Assembly: GCA_030015575.1 (NCBI GenBank)
Contig: CM057338.1
Coordinates: 130,597,546-130,661,545 of the forward strand
From: Agapanthus africanus
Taxonomy: Eukaryota; Streptophyta; Magnoliopsida; Asparagales; Amaryllidaceae
Direction: 5' to 3'
Length of the DNA stretch: 64,000 bases
Each line of letters starts with the position of its first letter. The stretch's first letter is position 1. Of this stretch, positions 22,374-34,179 are shown in pieces. Under the pieces are notes generated by a model. The model was given only the letters and a program-made list of their open reading frames with translations. It did not search any database and was not told the DNA's origin. The position numbers were made by a program, and so were the translations under genes.

Positions 22374-22976
22374 ATGTATCGGTTGATCGACCCGAATTCT
22401 TATTCGAGACTGGAGAACGTCGGTTCGGCTCTAAATTATGACAGCTGTCATAGGTATGGGCAAGGGAAAGAGGATTGCATGAATTTCTTGAGGACCCCAA
22501 CAAAGAAGAAGCACACTATTGCGTCTTTTTCAGGTGTTTTTGTTATTGAGAACTGTTTTTCGGTCAGTCCTACCTCCTGGGTACTAGATTCCGGATCGGG
22601 ATCTCATATCTGTAATTTATTGCAGGGACAGAGAAAAAGTAGGATAGTTGGACCTGGTGATATATCCTTCAGAGTAGGGAATGGAGCACAAGTTGATGCT
22701 GCTACCATCGGTGAATATCACCTAGTATTGCCAAAAGGCAATAATATGATTTTGAAGAATTGCTACTATATACCTTCTATGGTTTGCAACATCATATCAG
22801 TTTCTTTACTTGATAAAGATGGATATAAGTTTGTTCTTGATAGAAATATCATGAACATTTACCTTAATCAGGTATTGGTTGCAGAAGGTACACTGTGTAA
22901 TGATATCTATGTTCTAAATAAAAACATGGTTGTAACAACTCTGTTTCAGTGTACAGGAAATTTGATTAAATTTTAA
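22374..22976 (+). pseudogene. Zinc-knuckle remnant and copia protease of element C
   Basis: A 200-codon open frame. Residues 25-40 (CHRYGQGKEDC) look like a decayed zinc knuckle. The retropepsin-type protease follows: SWVLDSGSGSHICNLLQG with catalytic Asp at residue 72 (codon 22587), then RVGNGAQVDAATIGEYHLVLP and NCYYIPSMVCNIISVSLLDKDG, typical of copia PR before the GAG-pre-integrase domain. The main Gag domain is absent. The frame stops at 22976 and the downstream integrase is missing, replaced by unrelated sequence up to 27273. Confidence 0.75.
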
Positions 22977-23250
22977 TGTACAAATGGAGTATTTGCAATC
23001 CTGTGTACACTATAAGTATTTGAATTGCTTTTGAACAGCAAGAAACAACTTGTAGCTCGTTGGTAAAACCTTGCACTGCTGTGACATAGCCCCTGTGATC
23101 GAATCCCCCCCAGCCACATATATTTTTAATTGATTTTTCTTTTAATCTTTGAGAAACCCAAAGATTTACACGTGCATTACATATAAAATGAAAAGTCACA
23201 AAGTTATCAAACACGTGCACTGAGATATACCAAGCGATAGGGACACGTGA
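22977..23250 (+). other. Unassigned segment with tRNA-like SINE signature
   Basis: An A-box-like TAGCTCGTTGG (23053-23063) and a B-box-like TGATCGAATCC (23096-23106) are spaced as in tRNA (54 nt from A start to B end). T-rich sequence follows. This is consistent with a tRNA-derived SINE inserted at or near the broken end of element C. I cannot fold it into a full tRNA, so a tRNA gene is unlikely. Ends and target duplications were not found. Confidence 0.35.
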
Positions 23251-25744
23251 CTAAGATTCCAACCCCATCCCACCGGATTGGACCGGCGAGATGAGATAAA
23301 GAGGCCGGCACCACCGGGCATATCCGTAGGGATTGCCTTGGATTTTTAACCCCGGAACCCCTTGGCCTACCCCACTACCTCCATGCTGTTTGATTTCTCT
23401 GCACATTTCCAGAGAATTAAAAATGGGTATTAATTCACATTTTAATGCAGATTTTAATTCTCAAATTCATTACCCTAAACCCTAATTTTTCTATAAATAC
23501 CACACTACATTTCACCCCTTCTCATTCAGAATTCCATTACAAAAACTACCTAAAATTTCCAAGTCCAAAGTTGCACAAGTGGAGTTAGTAAAGGTCGAAA
23601 TTCCGGTGACGTTTCAAGAAGAATCCGGCGACAAAATGACTTCACAGTGATTCCAAAGTCTTTCCCTACCTTTTCTCTTTGATTCAAATCAGTAAGTCCC
23701 CTCTCCACTCCTCTTTTGCTATTCTAAAACTTCTCCTTTTCAAAACTCGTCGGAAGCGGAGTTATTCCGTCTTCCGATTCTCTTTTCTTTAAAAGATAAT
23801 TTTTTCTTAATAAGAAACCTATAAATTTTTAATAGATTGTTTAGTAATCATTAACAAACACATTAGAACAATTTCATCTCAAAATAATTTATTATGCAAC
23901 TTTTATCGCATTTTTACGGTTAAATACCATATACTTTACTTTCAACATATTCTCTTATATTACTTTTAGAAAACTCACGAGATAATGATCTATCTCATCA
24001 CAACACACATTTTTGACATAGAATGATAAATCTTGGGACATTAGTTTATCGGATAATACGAGGTTACATTTAAATACCATAAACATTCAAAAACCGTTTT
24101 CTTTGAAAGTGTATTACTTAATTCCTTGCAAATACGCCTCTACAACCCATTTTGGGGGACCCCGATCAGGATGGTGCGGGTTATCACACATCTTCAGGCC
24201 TAGTAGAGCAAGATGCAGACTTCCGCAAGGAGCATTCGATCTCGATAGAATTTTTAATGCAATTTTTAAGAAAAATATGATTTCCATTTAAATAAATTCT
24301 ATTTTTTATAAATATTAGATATATATAAATATTATCAAAATATCTACTTTAAATATATTATATATATATTCTATATTTTCTAAATCAAAAGAATCACAAA
24401 TTTCATGAAACTACCTTTACAATTTAATACCATTTCAAGATTACACTAAAATACCATATATATTGAAATCTAGGTTATATCCACTAGAATATTTCACTTT
24501 ATAAAAAATACAATTATGAAAATCCTAAAGACGATAATTAAATACTTGAGGTGTATTTTGAAAATATATCAAAACTATTTTTTTATAAAACCCCCTCAAA
24601 TTATATTAATTTACAATAAGAACCCTAGTAAACATAGATTTAAGTGGGATCAGTTCTCTTGAGCAAAAGGGAGCCGGAGAATATGGGTGCTTGCCTATCT
24701 AAGGTAAACAACCTAAAAACGGTGTTATCAATACGGTAATTGTCTTGAAAAAAGACACAAATCCTGCTGTCCATGTGCAGCAGTTACCGATAATATCAAA
24801 ACTAATTCAGGACTTCAATTTCTTTTCACAGTGTTTGACTCAGACAGAGTCTCAATTTAATATGAAATCAATCTGACTTGAATTCAATTCAAGTATAACT
24901 ACAATACAACATGTATCCATTTATATCAGAATTCAATCTATATCAACATGACTCGACCGGACCGAACCATAGATATACTCTGATTACATGACTATCCATT
25001 TATATCTATTCTATTTACATGATATCATGGTTTCAGTAAGTCATCTATCTATATAACAAAATAATACAATCAATACAAAATACATTACGGGTTTTTTTTA
25101 AGGGGTAGACTGGTACGGAATGTGTTAGAAGTAGCACGAGATGGTTACTTTAATACACCTAACCTGAATATCCATTGATGTCGTGGCTTAACGGTTCCTT
25201 GTGCTCCGTATACCTTAGTCTCCGGAATAGTGGGCCTCCTCTCGTATACACTGACATATTCTGTACCAAGCTACAAACAACTGCGATAACAGAACAAAAG
25301 ATAACATTATACATTTATATTCTCTTTTCTGTCTATTCTACTTCTCTCTTTCTTTGGGACTTACCGAGCGATTGTTCGCTGACAACATTCCTTTTCTTAT
25401 TTCTTTAGAATATTGTCAGGTGGATCCGACTCACTAGAGATCGAGCCCAGTACTGAGGACTTCGAGCAGTTTGCCATCGACCCAGAGCTGTAGGCACTTG
25501 TATATACTTTTCATTTCAGTTATGCCAATATTTAGGCATTACTTTCTATTTTTGTATTTACATTTCCAGTTGCACTTGTAAAGAATTGTTAAATAAATAA
25601 AAGTTATTGTTCATTTATATTCACGTCTATTGTGTACTTTTTACTTTATATTGCTTAGATACGCTTAGCATATTTACTTTTGAGTAAATACGTCGCGTGG
25701 CCCATCGCGTCTCCTTACCGTACACCGGGAAGCGGGGTGTGACA
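23251..25744 (+). mobile_element. LTR of a chromovirus-type Ty3/gypsy element (Tekay/Del-like), left end unclear
   Basis: Ends CGGGGTGTGACA at 25744. The last 250 bp match the reverse complement of 63684-63940 (shared TACGCTTAG, GAGTAAATACGT and AATAAATAAAAGTT). A TATA box, TATAAATA, lies at 23492-23499. Long LTRs with TGTRACA-type ends are typical of plant Tekay/Del elements; this assignment rests on LTR form only. There is no coding sequence. A typical 5' start (TGTAACACCC-like) was not found, so it may be truncated. Confidence 0.5.
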
Positions 25745-26542
25745 ACCCGACAAACCACTCCTGACCCAACCCACTAGCTGGTCGGGACAAGTGTGGGGGG
25801 TTAATGATGAAGCTCAATATTGGCGATCTCCAAGATTAGGACACGTGGCAGATGACGTGTCCCAGGACCCAGAAGAAAGGGCCCACAGGGGCCGGCCAGG
25901 CCACCTTTGTACCCGACCTGCAAGCACAAGCTGGCTCTCTCTAGAGCCCCCTGAAAATTGGCCTCCTCGGCCTCTCAGCTCACCCCGAGCTGCCACAGGA
26001 CCAAGTCTCCTCGGCCCTCTTGCTCATCCCCGAACTCCCCAGCCGAGGCCATCTTCCTCGGTCCTCCGACCGACCAACTCCACCACTCACAGGCGTAACC
26101 GCCGCTCCGCAAATCTCGCCACGCGCAGATTCTCGGCCGGGAACGTCCCACGTTCTATGCCATCACAATCCCCATTAATGGGCGATCCGCTCTTTACGTG
26201 GGTGTGACGTCAGGAGCATAACTGCTGGTGAGATTCTCGCGCCTGCTGCTGCGTGCTGCCCCCACTATATAAACCCCTATCATGGAGGGGTCAAGTAAGC
26301 CATTTTTTATTCCACTTAGCCGTTACTTTGCTCGGATCTCATGCTCACTTGATCGTCGGAGGGTCCTCGGTGGTACCAAACCACTCTGGGACTTCTTTGC
26401 AGGTACTTGGTGCTAAACTCCTCAAATCACCAATCTCCTCAAAACCCATTGAGACCCACACGCAATAGGAGGTCACCTCCGAAATCCACCGGGAGATCGA
26501 CGGAAGACAACATCTGAAGGAGACCCGAAAAGGACCTCCATC
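25745..26542 (+). mobile_element. 3' end and LTR of a Tat-lineage Ty3/gypsy element
   Basis: 25745-25804 is a short internal remnant ending in a G-rich PPT-like GTGTGGGGGGTTAA. The LTR runs from TGATGAAGC (25805) to about CCTCCATC (26542). It aligns with the minus-strand LTR at 61458-62283: shared GACACGTGGC near the start, TATATAAACC at 26266-26275, GGAGGGTCC and CCCATTGAGA near the end. No PBS follows. An open frame at 25791-26207 is a by-product of GC-rich LTR sequence. Confidence 0.65.
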
Positions 26543-27273
26543 TGTAATGCATCGAATACGCTGTTGAAGGTAAGGGGTTCTTGGTGTTGTTGGTGGTTTT
26601 GCGGCTGTTGTCGTCGACAACGATGATGGTGATGATGACGGAGTGTTGCCGTGGGGGCGAGAGGGGGTCTTGGGTTGGTGGTGTGCTTGGCCACGGAGAA
26701 TCCATGGGAGATGTTGGATTTTGGATGAGAGAGAGATATAGGGAAAGAAAAAGAATGGGTGAGAGAGATTTATAAAGGGACAGAAAGTGGGAAATGAGAG
26801 GGTGAGAGAGTGAAGGGTTTATGAGGGAGGTGAAGAGGCAGTGAGAGAGAGAGAGAGTGAGAGAGAATTTAACAATAGTGTAATTAAGGAAGAATAAATT
26901 AAATTAAATGGATTAGGTTTAATGGAGGAAGGGGTAATGGTAGAGAGAGGGGGAAGAGAGGGTTACGGGGAGAGAGAAGGTGAGGGGAAATGAAAAGGCA
27001 GTGGTTTGTAGTAAGGGAATAGAAATGTATTTTGTATGGCTACAGTTTGCAAAGAAACAAATGATTAATTGTTTTTTTTATGGATTATTTGATTTGGGTA
27101 TTTAATATGAAGGGATTCGGGTTTTATTTGAAATGGTTTTTTCCAAAAATAATTAAGGTAGGAAAAATATATGGAATAATAATATATTTAAATAGAAAAC
27201 AAAACATACAGAAAATACTAAGAACAAATAAATACAGTATAATATGACTATATATGATTTTAGGGTTGTTACA
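26543..27273 (-). mobile_element. LTR fragment, minus orientation, chromovirus-like start
   Basis: On the minus strand it starts TGTAACAACCCTAAAATC at 27273 and continues through AT-rich sequence to a CT-rich tract (GA-rich on plus, 26720-26970). The 2.9-kb solo LTR at 28273 has the same layout. The left end near 26543-26590 is unclear. Element C coding sequence begins directly after 27273. Confidence 0.45.
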
Positions 27274-28272
27274 TTCGGCATATATTAAAACACAGAAACC
27301 GGACAAACTAGAGGCACGATCAGTTCCATGTATATTTGTAGGATATCCTAAGGATTCACTAGGATATCTGTTCTACCACACTGAGAAATAGAAAGTGTTT
27401 GTATCTCGCAATGCCACCCTTTTAGAAAGGGAACTTCTTGCAAAAGAAGTTAGTGGGAGTACGGTAGAATTGGAAGAAACTTCTAAACCACAAAATGTAA
27501 CTGAAGATTTGGTGGAACCGCAAGATTCAATAGTCGCAAACGAACCTCAGCCACTCCGCAGACCTAGAAGGATTTCTCATCCGTCCGAGAGATACTACGA
27601 TTTTCTTATAAACAGGGATCGAGAGGATTGCATCTTGGAAAAAAATGATCCTACTAGTTTCAGGCAGACCATTATCAGTAGGTACTCTGATAAGTGGCTG
27701 GATGCTATGCAGTCCGAAATGGAGTCCATGTACGCCAATAAAGTATGGACCCTGGATGTTGCTCACCTGGGGTAAAACCCGTTGGATGCAAATGGATCTA
27801 TAAAAGGAAGATTGGTGTAGAAGGATAGGTAGAAACTTATAAGGCTAGGCTTGTTGTAAAAGGTTTTCGTCAAAGATCAGGATTGGACTATGACGAAACT
27901 TTTTCTCCAGTGGCTATGCTCAAATCCATTCGAATCCTATTTGCCATTGTTGCCTTTCATGACTATGAAATCTGACGGATGGACTTAAAAACGGCATTTC
28001 TAAATAGAAGTTTGGAAGAGTGTATTTATATGGATCAGCCAGAAGGTTTTATAGACAGTAGGAGCAGCGGGAAGGTGTGCAAGTTACTTAAATCCATTTA
28101 TGGATTGAAGTAGACATCACAGAGCTGGAACATCTGTTTTGATGAAACAGTCAAGCAATTTGACTTTATCAAGAACGAGAATGAGTCTTGTATATATAAG
28201 AAAATTGTAAGACGAGCTGTCGTATTCCTAGTCTTGTACGTGGACGACATTCTTTTGATAGAAAATGATATT
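27274..28272 (+). pseudogene. Integrase end and reverse transcriptase of copia element C, first part
   Basis: Begins near the end of integrase (CIFVGYPKDSLGYLFYHT), then an open stretch 27395-27775 covering the IN-RT linker (QPLRRPRRISHPSERYYDF) and the RT N-terminus (SDKWLDAMQSEMESMYANKVWTL, 19 + residues). RT motif A (RMDLKTAFLN, Asp codon 27982) and YVDD (28237-28248) are intact. Stops interrupt the frame: TGA at 27973 where Trp is usual, and TAG codons near 27824 and 28110. The frame is cut at 28272 by the solo LTR and continues at 31152 without loss. Confidence 0.85.
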
Positions 28273-31146
28273 TATAACACCCTAGTTCATTTATACCATT
28301 TCTATTTTGGGTATTTTTTATTTATGGCTATTTCTTGATTTATTGTATTATGAGTGTGAATAGTATAACTGGTATCTGTGGTTGCATCCGACCCGACCCG
28401 CATGCTGGAAATCTGTCTTGATTCCTGTTTATGATTTATCCTGGCTAGTTAAAAGGATCCGTGCACTTTTAATATTATTTATACTGCATACTGACATTAT
28501 TTCTGGCATCTGCATTTTTTAGTATAACAAATAAAGTCAAATAAAATATTTTAAAAGTATCTTGCATGACCTGTACCATACCTCTAACCTTGTTGTAGCA
28601 TCCGTATATCGTGTTCTCGTCCCGTTCAGTGAAACGGACTTGTTTGGATAGCTACGTGCACTCTACGTGTATCCGTTCTTGGGGGTATGTATTTTCGTTA
28701 TTCGGATATCCTATTTTGATTTTGGTTGACACGTATATTAACCGTATTTTCAAACCATAATTTTAGACCTGATCTGGGTGTATTTTGGACTATTTTTGTA
28801 TTACCCAAAAATCTCAATTACAATCAATACTTTATCTTTACTATTTTAATGTTAAAATAATATTCGAATATATTATTTAGTTTTAAATTTTTTTAGAAAG
28901 ATTTTTTAACAGCCCCCCTCCCTCTCTCGTGACAACTCTCTCTCTCTCTCTCTTTCTCTCTCTCCTCTGCATATATATATATATATTATTATTATTATTT
29001 CTTAACCCTACGTCCTCTTCTTCTTCTTTTCATTTTTTCCGCCGCCTCGTTCTCGTTCAAACCCACGCCCGCGCCGCTTGCTCATCGCCGTTCCTACCAC
29101 AACGTCCCGACCCCACCTCGCCACCACATCTCGACCGTCACCTTCTCCTCCTCCATCCCCGACGCCCAACTGCAACCCCACGACCCAAGAACCCATGCTC
29201 GTCGCTGCACCCGTTGTCGCCTGTAACCTCGCCGCCGGCGAAACCTCGTCGCCTCCATACCCTCTCCTTTCTCTCCTCTCTCTCTAAACACCCCAGGCCA
29301 ACCTCCGACGAACCCTGCACACCTAAAGAACCCATGAACCCGACCCCTAGCCTCACCTGCACACCTTGTCGAGCTCCGACCCATCGCCGTCGCCACCCCC
29401 TTGCCTTCACATCTGACCCCTAAATATCAAAACCCAGAGCAGCACCTTCATCGTCTTCCCTTCTTCTTCTTCTTCTTTTTCTTCTCCTTTCTTCTTCTTG
29501 GATTCTTGATCCCGCTCGCCACTGGAGCCGTGCTCGTCGCTGACGATCCGAGCAACCCAGTGGACATCCCCAGCCAGCATGGTCACATTCTTGCTTTGCT
29601 TGGTTCAGTTCTGTGCGCCGTGTGTGCATTGCGACGTTTACGCGACATCGGACGTAGCGTACGCACCCCGTCGTGCGTCTGCTCAGGCAAGTTTACCTTG
29701 CTACATGCTATGATATATATTTTGCATCCATATAAATAAAAATATCACATGTTCATTGCATTGTACATCCATCTTACTGTTTTACAGTTTTTCGATACCC
29801 GTACGCATCCATATCATTAATTATATATCTAGCTGCATGCCATGTCACATTATTTTATATTTCTGTTATATTAACACCCCATTCTTGATAATGTGCATCC
29901 TATGTAGTCACGGAGTTGTAGATGTAACCCCTGATAGATATTTGTGCATCCGTGTTTTACTGTGGATCCGTATCATTCATTATATATCTAGTTGCATGCC
30001 AGATCATATCATTTCATGTTATTGTTATATTAACACCCCATGCTTGATAATGTGCATCATGCATAGTAATGAAGTTGTAGATGTAATCCCTGATAGACAT
30101 TTGTGCATCCGTGCTTTTACCGTGCATCCGTACTTGCTACGGTTTTATTTCGAGCATCCATGGGATACATATGCACTACCGGACATGACCTGATACACTA
30201 CTGCTTGACTTGATACCTGATCCTGTTACTAATGCCGACAACCCTGACTTGTTGTCCCGATGGACGTTATTGTTGTCTATTCAGACAAAACCTGTACCTG
30301 CTTGATCCTGTGTTGGCATTAGCTCCAGATTTATCAATACCTGACTTGAATACATAACCTTGGGGGTAAGGGGAAATCAATGATGAAACCTGACTTGTAA
30401 CTCAATAGTTCGACGCTTATACTGATCAGTTTTACGGGCTAGGCCAGCCCCGGGATGCTGCTGCTGACATCATTCGTCTGTACATGTTACCTGTTTACTG
30501 CCTAGCGGCACGTCTTGGATTCAGCCCGAGTGTCATGACCGTGGTCCCAGACATGCACGGGATACTATTGAGTTACATCAACGATTCATTAAATTGATTT
30601 CAAAGACTTGAGAGTAATTAACCGAGTAGCATAAATTACTTATATACTTCACTGTTCCATATTCGTGTTACTGTTATACACTTATTATTGTTCATACTCA
30701 TGCCCGCATATCTTGTTACCACCTGATTATATTTTATTGTTTGATATTATGACCTACTGACGTCTGGGTTTTGCATGGCCCGGATCCTCTGTCTCTTTCG
30801 CAGGATGATCAGGAGTATTTCCGCCGTCAAGCCGAGCAGTGAGGAGCATGTTAGTACTTAGTTTAGTTTAGTTTTCTTTCTATACTTATTTCCTGATGTG
30901 AGCCCATATTTGGGACGTACTCTCCAGATGTTATTATTTATTGGATTTATTGCTTCCACATATTATTTCTTGACTCGTTTATTATGACATATGGACATGT
31001 ATTAGATAGTTTATTTTATTTTACTGTTCTTGATATCTTATAAACATCCATAATGTGACTGTGGAGGGATGTTTCCTAACCACAGGTAGCATGGTTGGCT
31101 TTGTCACGTGCCGATCTTAGCGCACTCTGGGAAGTGGGGCGTGACA
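28273..31146 (+). mobile_element. Solo LTR (chromovirus-type), with TSD ATATT
   Basis: Starts TATAACACCCTAG (the usual TG appears as TA) and ends GTGGGGCGTGACA. TSD copies ATATT are at 28268-28272 and 31147-31151; removing the insert restores the RT reading frame of element C. Contents include a CT microsatellite (about 28937-28965), an (AT)n/(ATT)n run at 28971-29000, a CT/C-rich tract to about 29500 and a 159-bp tandem duplication (29760-30140). No domain-bearing ORF is present; the frames at 28929-29423 and 29401-29739 are low complexity. At 2874 bp, a solo LTR is the simplest explanation. Confidence 0.8.
29760..30140 (+). repeat. 159-bp tandem duplication inside the solo LTR
   Basis: Landmarks recur 159 bp apart: ATCATT at 29813 and 29972, and TTATATTAACACCCCA near 29864 and 30023. 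The copies have diverged by scattered substitutions, so the duplication is not very recent. Confidence 0.7.
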
Positions 31147-31151
31147 ATATT

Positions 31152-32100
31152 CCTATGCTACAATCCGTCAAGATGTTCTTGTCACAAAGGTTCTTCATGA
31201 AGGACCTGGGTGATGCCTCGTACATTCTGGGGATCAAGATCTACAGAGATAGATCCAAGAGATTATTGGGACTTTCGCAGTCCAGGTATATAGAGACCGT
31301 ACTAAAGAGATGTAGTATGGAAGATTCCAAGCGCAGTAATATACCCGTATTGTACGGAATCACTCTCTCCAAAGAGATGTCTCTCAAGAAGGATGAGGAG
31401 AGGGTTCGCATGAGCACTATACCCTACGCTTCGGAGGTAGGATCTATAATGTATGCAATGCTATGTACAAGACCAGATGTAGCTTACGCGCTTAGCGTGG
31501 TGAGCCGGTATCAGTCGAACTCAGGTGAGAACCACTGGACAACAGTGAAGAATATTCTCAAGTACCTGAGAAGGACTAAGGAGATGTTCTTGGTTTTCGG
31601 TAATGGAGACCTGAAGGTCGAGTCCTTTACCCGTTCAAGCTTCCAGAGTGACAAGGATGACAGCAAGTCTGTCTTGGGTTTTGTGTTTACCCTCAACGGA
31701 GGGTCGGTGTGTTGGAGGAGTTCCAAACAGGACACCGTCACAGACTCAACGAAGGATGCTGAATACATTGCTGCGAACGATGCCGCAAAAGAAACGGTCT
31801 GGATGAAGAAGTCCATTACTGAACTTCAGGTAGTTCCGTCCATTATTGATACAATACCTCTGTATTGTGATAACAATGGGGCTATAGCTTTAGCGAAGGA
31901 ACCACAGTCCCATCAGAAATCCAGACACATCTTAAGGTGCTATCACCTGATCAAGGAGATCATAGATCGCCAGGAGATCGAGGTCTGAAGAGTGGATGCA
32001 AAAGAGAACACGGCGGATCCATTTACAAAGGCCCTTCCTCAAGCGCAGTTCAAGCGACTTTTTGAGATGTTGGGTATGCGGTATGCCAGCAGCTGGCCTT
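31152..32100 (+). pseudogene. Reverse transcriptase end and RNase H of copia element C
   Basis: Continues from 28272. The frame is open to TGA 31986-31988 and gives RT thumb and connection (FMKDLGDASYILGIKIYRD, CTRPDVAYALSVVSRYQ), then RNase H (GFVFTLNGGSVCWRSSKQD, DAEYIAANDAAKETVW, CDNNGAIALAKEP). Two RNase H active-site changes are visible. The usual YTDA-type motif reads FTRSS near 31625, losing the first Asp, and the EAEY glutamate is Asp. After the stop the frame runs on as RVDAKENTADPFTKALPQ, the normal C-terminus, so the TGA probably replaced an Arg codon. Confidence 0.85.
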
Positions 32101-32145
32101 AGTGTAGACGTTGGGTATTCGGTACGCCAATTACTGGCCTTTAGT

Positions 32146-32158
32146 GCAAGCAGAAGAT
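32146..32158 (+). promoter_or_regulatory. Polypurine tract of copia element C
   Basis: GCAAGCAGAAGAT precedes TGTTGAATATG. It corresponds to the GCAAGTGGGAGAT tract of elements a and b, with two changes in the purine run. Confidence 0.7.
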
Positions 32159-34170
32159 TGTTGAATATGTATGCCCTAGAGGCCATTATTGTATATATAT
32201 ACATATGGATGCTAGGGATATATATGTACATGACAATCTTGCTCGGTTCTATAGTATATTATTTGAGTTGTCTTTATCAGGATATGTGTATTTCTTTCTT
32301 ATGATGCTTTATGTTGCTTGCACATATTGATAAAGACTCAATGCAGCAGTATAGTATTATGCTTTGATTTTATCTTAACATGCGCATATATTATATATGC
32401 CAACCATATGTTGATAAAGCCCATAGGATCTTGCTTGACTACCAGTGTTATGGTGGCGATCATACTTGTGGGAGCTGAGTAGTCTATAAGCACATCCTTA
32501 AAAGTCTCAAGTCGCAGGAGTATCGAGATCGGGCATCAATACTCCAGAGTAAACTTGCGTATACGTTTCTAGAATCCGACGAGGGGCGGTGGTTGGTCCC
32601 ACAACCACTGGTGTGATCACCTAAGATTGTATACAGATGCTCACTGGGGGTGAGTACACTGGACGGACTCGCAGAGAATCTTTAGGTGGTATTATACCTA
32701 TCGTCAGATAGCGGTTCTCTTGTGACATGTGTACAGGTTAGTTTTTGGATCTGAGGTCGTCATTTGTCTCGTGTGAGTTCCCACTGTGCTTTGATCACTG
32801 CCCTACCACGGATCTACTGAGTCGTGCAAACAGGTTTTGGTTGGGTGCAGTCCCGAGCCACATGGAGACAGTGAGTGATTGTCAAGGATTCGTCTCTCCA
32901 GGTATTGGGAGTTGATATCGCACTGTGTTCGATTGGCCAGGACCATAAGACCTTGGCCAAGACAGTTGGGATCTACTGATAGGTTGATCAGTAGTTTTCC
33001 GGATTGGTCCTAAGATAAATCAGCATGAATTATCGGGTTATTAGGGTCTGACGCTTACCACCCCCTAGATCAGGTATGCGATACTCTTAGACGAAGTGAC
33101 CAAACCGTATGGAGATTATCACGAATAGGTTCAGTTGGGATCCGGATGAGATTGCTCGTCGGCTTTCCTTTTTTACAGGTACCCGGGTAGCCGTTACGTA
33201 CAGCTCGTGCCGCTGACGTGCTTGTGGTTATGGTTTTATCAAGTAACGCACTGTCGGCGTACTGTCGAGTCTTTAGAGTCCCACGCAGAGGGTTTCTCTG
33301 CTTCAGGCGAAACGATATAGAGGCCGTATAGTTTTACGGCAGGATTAGATCACATACGTGTACTTATGCACGTATGATATTCAGGTGGATAATACTAGTG
33401 GTTTTGGTTTAAGCCGGTTCCTAGTATTATATTGTTTGATTATCTTCGTGTCTTTGTATTCGTATTTTTTGGATTACGGATACGGGTATGTATATACGGT
33501 GAGGGGTATTCTTGTAATTTGTTAAAAGGGTGCTTCTAGAAGAAAACACCTCATTATTTGTTTTAACCATTTAGTTAAATGGTTAATGAGGTGGAGGGAT
33601 TAGGTGTTATAATTTGAATGAAGCATGGCTACTTGGTGACTCATGTAGTGACTCATGGGGTGACTCATGGTTTACTATTTGAGTATGCTTGATATTTTGT
33701 TGATATTTTGAGTTTGCATTATTAGTTCATTAGACTTAGCCATTCTTCATTCCATTCATTATCTACAACACTCTCATCTCTTCCAAGCTCTCTTCTTCTA
33801 CCTCAAACCCTAAATATCGCATATGTTGAGAAACCTGGGTTATCTTGAGACTAATTAATCCATCATCACTCTCTATATTCTCTAGGCTACTTAGATTAGT
33901 ATACTAAGTAACCTAGTTACCTTGGTTTAAAGGTAGGAGCTCAAAGTAGACACTCTTGAGTGGATCATCTTTGACACGAGGAGATGGACGATCAAGCTCG
34001 ATCATGGAGGCCACTAGGTGCACACTAAAGGAGAAGAGTGAAGACCCGAAGGACTTGAGCCTCTTGGTATAAACTTCTTTCATAGCAGATAGCTTCTCTA
34101 GTTTGCTAGTTAGGTTTTATGGTAAATCCGGTTTAGGATTATTCTAGCGCCAGTTTAAACTTTGTTCCCT
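32159..34170 (+). repeat. 3' LTR of copia element C
   Basis: Starts TGTTGAATATGTATGCCCTAGAGGCC. It is collinear with the b LTRs through landmarks such as ACCCGGGTAGCCGTTACG (33180-33197) and GAGTCTTTAGAGTCCCAC (33267). The right end near 34170 is estimated from this alignment; a clean CA end and TSD were not found. No meaningful ORF. Confidence 0.65.
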
Positions 34171-34179
34171 TATAGGAAC

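Larger units (their letters stand above)
20477..34170 (+). mobile_element. Copia element 'C' (Angela/BARE-like), fragmented
   Basis: Plus-strand pieces occur in correct order: leader (20477-22373), zinc knuckle remnant plus protease (22374-22976), end of IN plus RT (27274-28272), RT plus RNase H (31152-32100), PPT and 3' LTR (32159-about 34170). Leader landmarks and pol sequence are related to elements a and b, but C retains RT motif A (RMDLKTAFLN) and YVDD, so it is closer to an autonomous form. It lost its 5' LTR and PBS, the integrase core and most of gag. Foreign LTRs fill 22977-27273 and 28273-31146. The right LTR end is approximate. Confidence 0.75.

Noticed and set aside
23053-23106. 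Functional tRNA gene
   Set aside because: A and B boxes are present, but I could not see a matching acceptor stem or a clear anticodon arm; a SINE-type remnant is more likely.
25791-26207. 138-codon Pro/Ser-rich open frame
   Set aside because: Lies in the Tat LTR; the GC-rich composition explains the lack of stops.
28929-29739. Several Pro/Ser/Arg-rich frames on both strands
   Set aside because: CT-rich low-complexity part of a solo LTR bounded by a TSD.
31095-31151. Start of the long open frame before the RT part of element C
   Set aside because: The first 52 bases belong to the solo LTR, and the frame is open there by chance. True RT sequence begins at 31152.
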